DNA from: Candidatus Cloacimonadota bacterium
Lineage (GTDB): Bacteria; Cloacimonadota; Cloacimonadia; Cloacimonadales; TCS61
Direction of reading: 5' to 3'
DNA: 5,930 bases
Assembly (NCBI GenBank): GCA_030667725.1
Contig: DAOUVH010000074.1
Span: 1 to 5,930, forward strand
Positions 5,147-5,930 of the stretch are shown here, in pieces. Numbering within the stretch: position 1 is the first letter of the stretch; each line of letters opens with the position of its first letter. Made by a program: the position numbers and the translations under genes. The notes under the pieces were generated by a model that was not told where the DNA came from, did no database searches, and saw only the letters and a program-made list of their open reading frames with translations.

Positions 5147-5930
5147 TTTCTCCCCTTACGAAGGGGAGCTGATAGATTGATAGACCGTCCTGCTTCCGGC
5201 TGATCGCTGACTACGATCTTAAAGAACTTCTTCTCTTCGCCTGTTAGAGGATAATCATAATTCAAATCTGTAACTGTATCTATAAGGTGAGCTTCATCAC
5301 AAACAAAATCGGGAGAATCTCCGGCATATATTTTGTACCAGATGCCATTTATTTCCGGATAGGAATTCCCCTGGAAAGTACCATATTCCACTTCATCCCA
5401 GTTGAGTCCGATGTTAGTTCCATTTTGGACTATATAAACATCTGTTTCATCCGGGGCAATATTATCTACAGAATAACCGGAATCGGGAAGTGAAGAAAAA
5501 TAGATTAAAGTTATATCCGTATGAGCAAAAACTTTGAAAGCAGAATAATTAATTGAGACAACACTCGAATCTATAAGAGTTGGAGAAACAACAGAATATT
5601 GAGCAAATCCCATTGCCGGAAGTTGAGTTATGAATGTTAATATTTCATCGTCTCTCTGCCAGTAATAATTCTTATCATTATCCTTTGCTGCTTTTTCAAA
5701 TATTTCCCGGGGATCTTCATATATCTCAAATATCCCTCTATCACCAAATATATCATCATATCTCCACACTGAATATGATTCGATCGGAGCAGGCGAGCCG
5801 GATGCATCATAAGGACTTCTATTCCATATTAGCTGAACATATCTTCCCTGATCATTGGGAACATCCGTAACAGCAATAATTGTTGGAGACCCAAGAGCTC
5901 CCGGAGATCTATCAAAGCAGTAAGCTCCCA
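5140..5930 (-). CDS. Fibronectin type III-like surface or secreted protein, C-terminal part
   Basis: The frame is open to the window edge, so the gene begins outside it; 262 complete codons are visible. Visible residues 15-56 contain PTIIAVTDVPNDQG, then YVQLIWNRSPYDASG and IESYSVWR, the strand pattern of an FnIII domain as found in extracellular proteins of FCB-group bacteria. PDSGYSVDNIAP (148-159) links to a second beta-sandwich with IGLNWDEV and WYKIYAGDSPDF, ending FFKIVVSD near 236-242. The domains probably mediate binding or spacing outside the cell; the enzyme or adhesin part, if any, lies upstream. The last residues, LSAPLRKGRKP, are basic and unlike the acidic, aromatic domain before them, and are encoded by a palindromic repeat, so the original end may have been nearer residue 243. 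No clear type IX secretion C-terminal domain is visible. The gene is convergent with the permease. Confidence 0.82.
   Translation of the reverse strand, partial: GAYCFDRSPGALGSPTIIAVTDVPNDQGRYVQLIWNRSPYDASGSPAPIESYSVWRYDDIFGDRGIFEIYEDPREIFEKAAKDNDKNYYWQRDDEILTFITQLPAMGFAQYSVVSPTLIDSSVVSINYSAFKVFAHTDITLIYFSSLPDSGYSVDNIAPDETDVYIVQNGTNIGLNWDEVEYGTFQGNSYPEINGIWYKIYAGDSPDFVCDEAHLIDTVTDLNYDYPLTGEEKKFFKIVVSDQPEAGRSINLSAPLRKGRKP
5150..5168. repeat. Perfect 8-bp hairpin within the minus-strand gene end
   Basis: CTCCCCTT and AAGGGGAG are exact complements around ACG. This GC-rich hairpin encodes residues APLRKGR near the C-terminus of the minus-strand protein. Together with the hairpin at 5129-5146 it may form one repeat element that overlaps the coding sequence. 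Confidence 0.75.

Noticed and set aside
4670..5170. A CRISPR array.
   Set aside because: The hairpins differ in sequence and length and are unevenly spaced; there is no constant direct repeat with uniform spacers.
5287..5870. Plus-strand open frames of 68 and 78 codons opposite the surface protein gene.
   Set aside because: They are antisense to a well-supported minus-strand protein, show no recognisable domains and have no ribosome site.

Overview
The window is AT-rich bacterial DNA holding the end of a plus-strand catabolic gene cluster, a separately transcribed plus-strand nucleobase permease, about 500 bases of hairpin-rich non-coding DNA, and the 3' end of a convergent minus-strand gene for a fibronectin-III-type surface protein. 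The source is probably an anaerobic member of the FCB group. The best guess is a Cloacimonadota- or Marinimicrobia-like lineage, because the minus-strand protein has their typical 'TDVPNDQG...W.RS..D' and 'PDSGYSVDN.AP' phrasing and the spacer is packed with palindromes. This assignment is tentative and comes from recall, not from a search.

Bases 1-3126 carry three genes packed without gaps. They are the C-terminal 215 residues of a molybdenum hydroxylase large subunit (xanthine dehydrogenase/aldehyde oxidase family), a complete class III (CaiB/BaiF) CoA-transferase, and a complete amidase-signature hydrolase. All three lie in the same reading frame, and each junction is a single TAA followed at once by the next start (ATG, then GTG). 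A possible fourth member is a 40-codon ORF whose ATG overlaps the amidase stop.

Bases 3246-3324 look like a control region. They hold a plausible promoter, a 22-bp near-perfect palindrome that could be an operator, and a strong Shine-Dalgarno site. They precede a complete NCS2 (UraA-like) permease, which is closed by a textbook intrinsic terminator at 4602-4637.

Bases 4638-5139 contain no convincing gene. They hold at least nine short hairpins of different sequence, the last of which run into the 3' end of the minus-strand gene and supply its last codons and stop.

Taken together, an oxidising Mo-hydroxylase, an amidase, a CoA-transferase and a neighbouring nucleobase-type permease suggest uptake and oxidative or fermentative breakdown of an N-heterocycle or a related amide. 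The substrate cannot be read from this window. A route resembling oxidative pyrimidine degradation (ending in amide hydrolysis and CoA activation of malonate) is offered only as a testable hypothesis.
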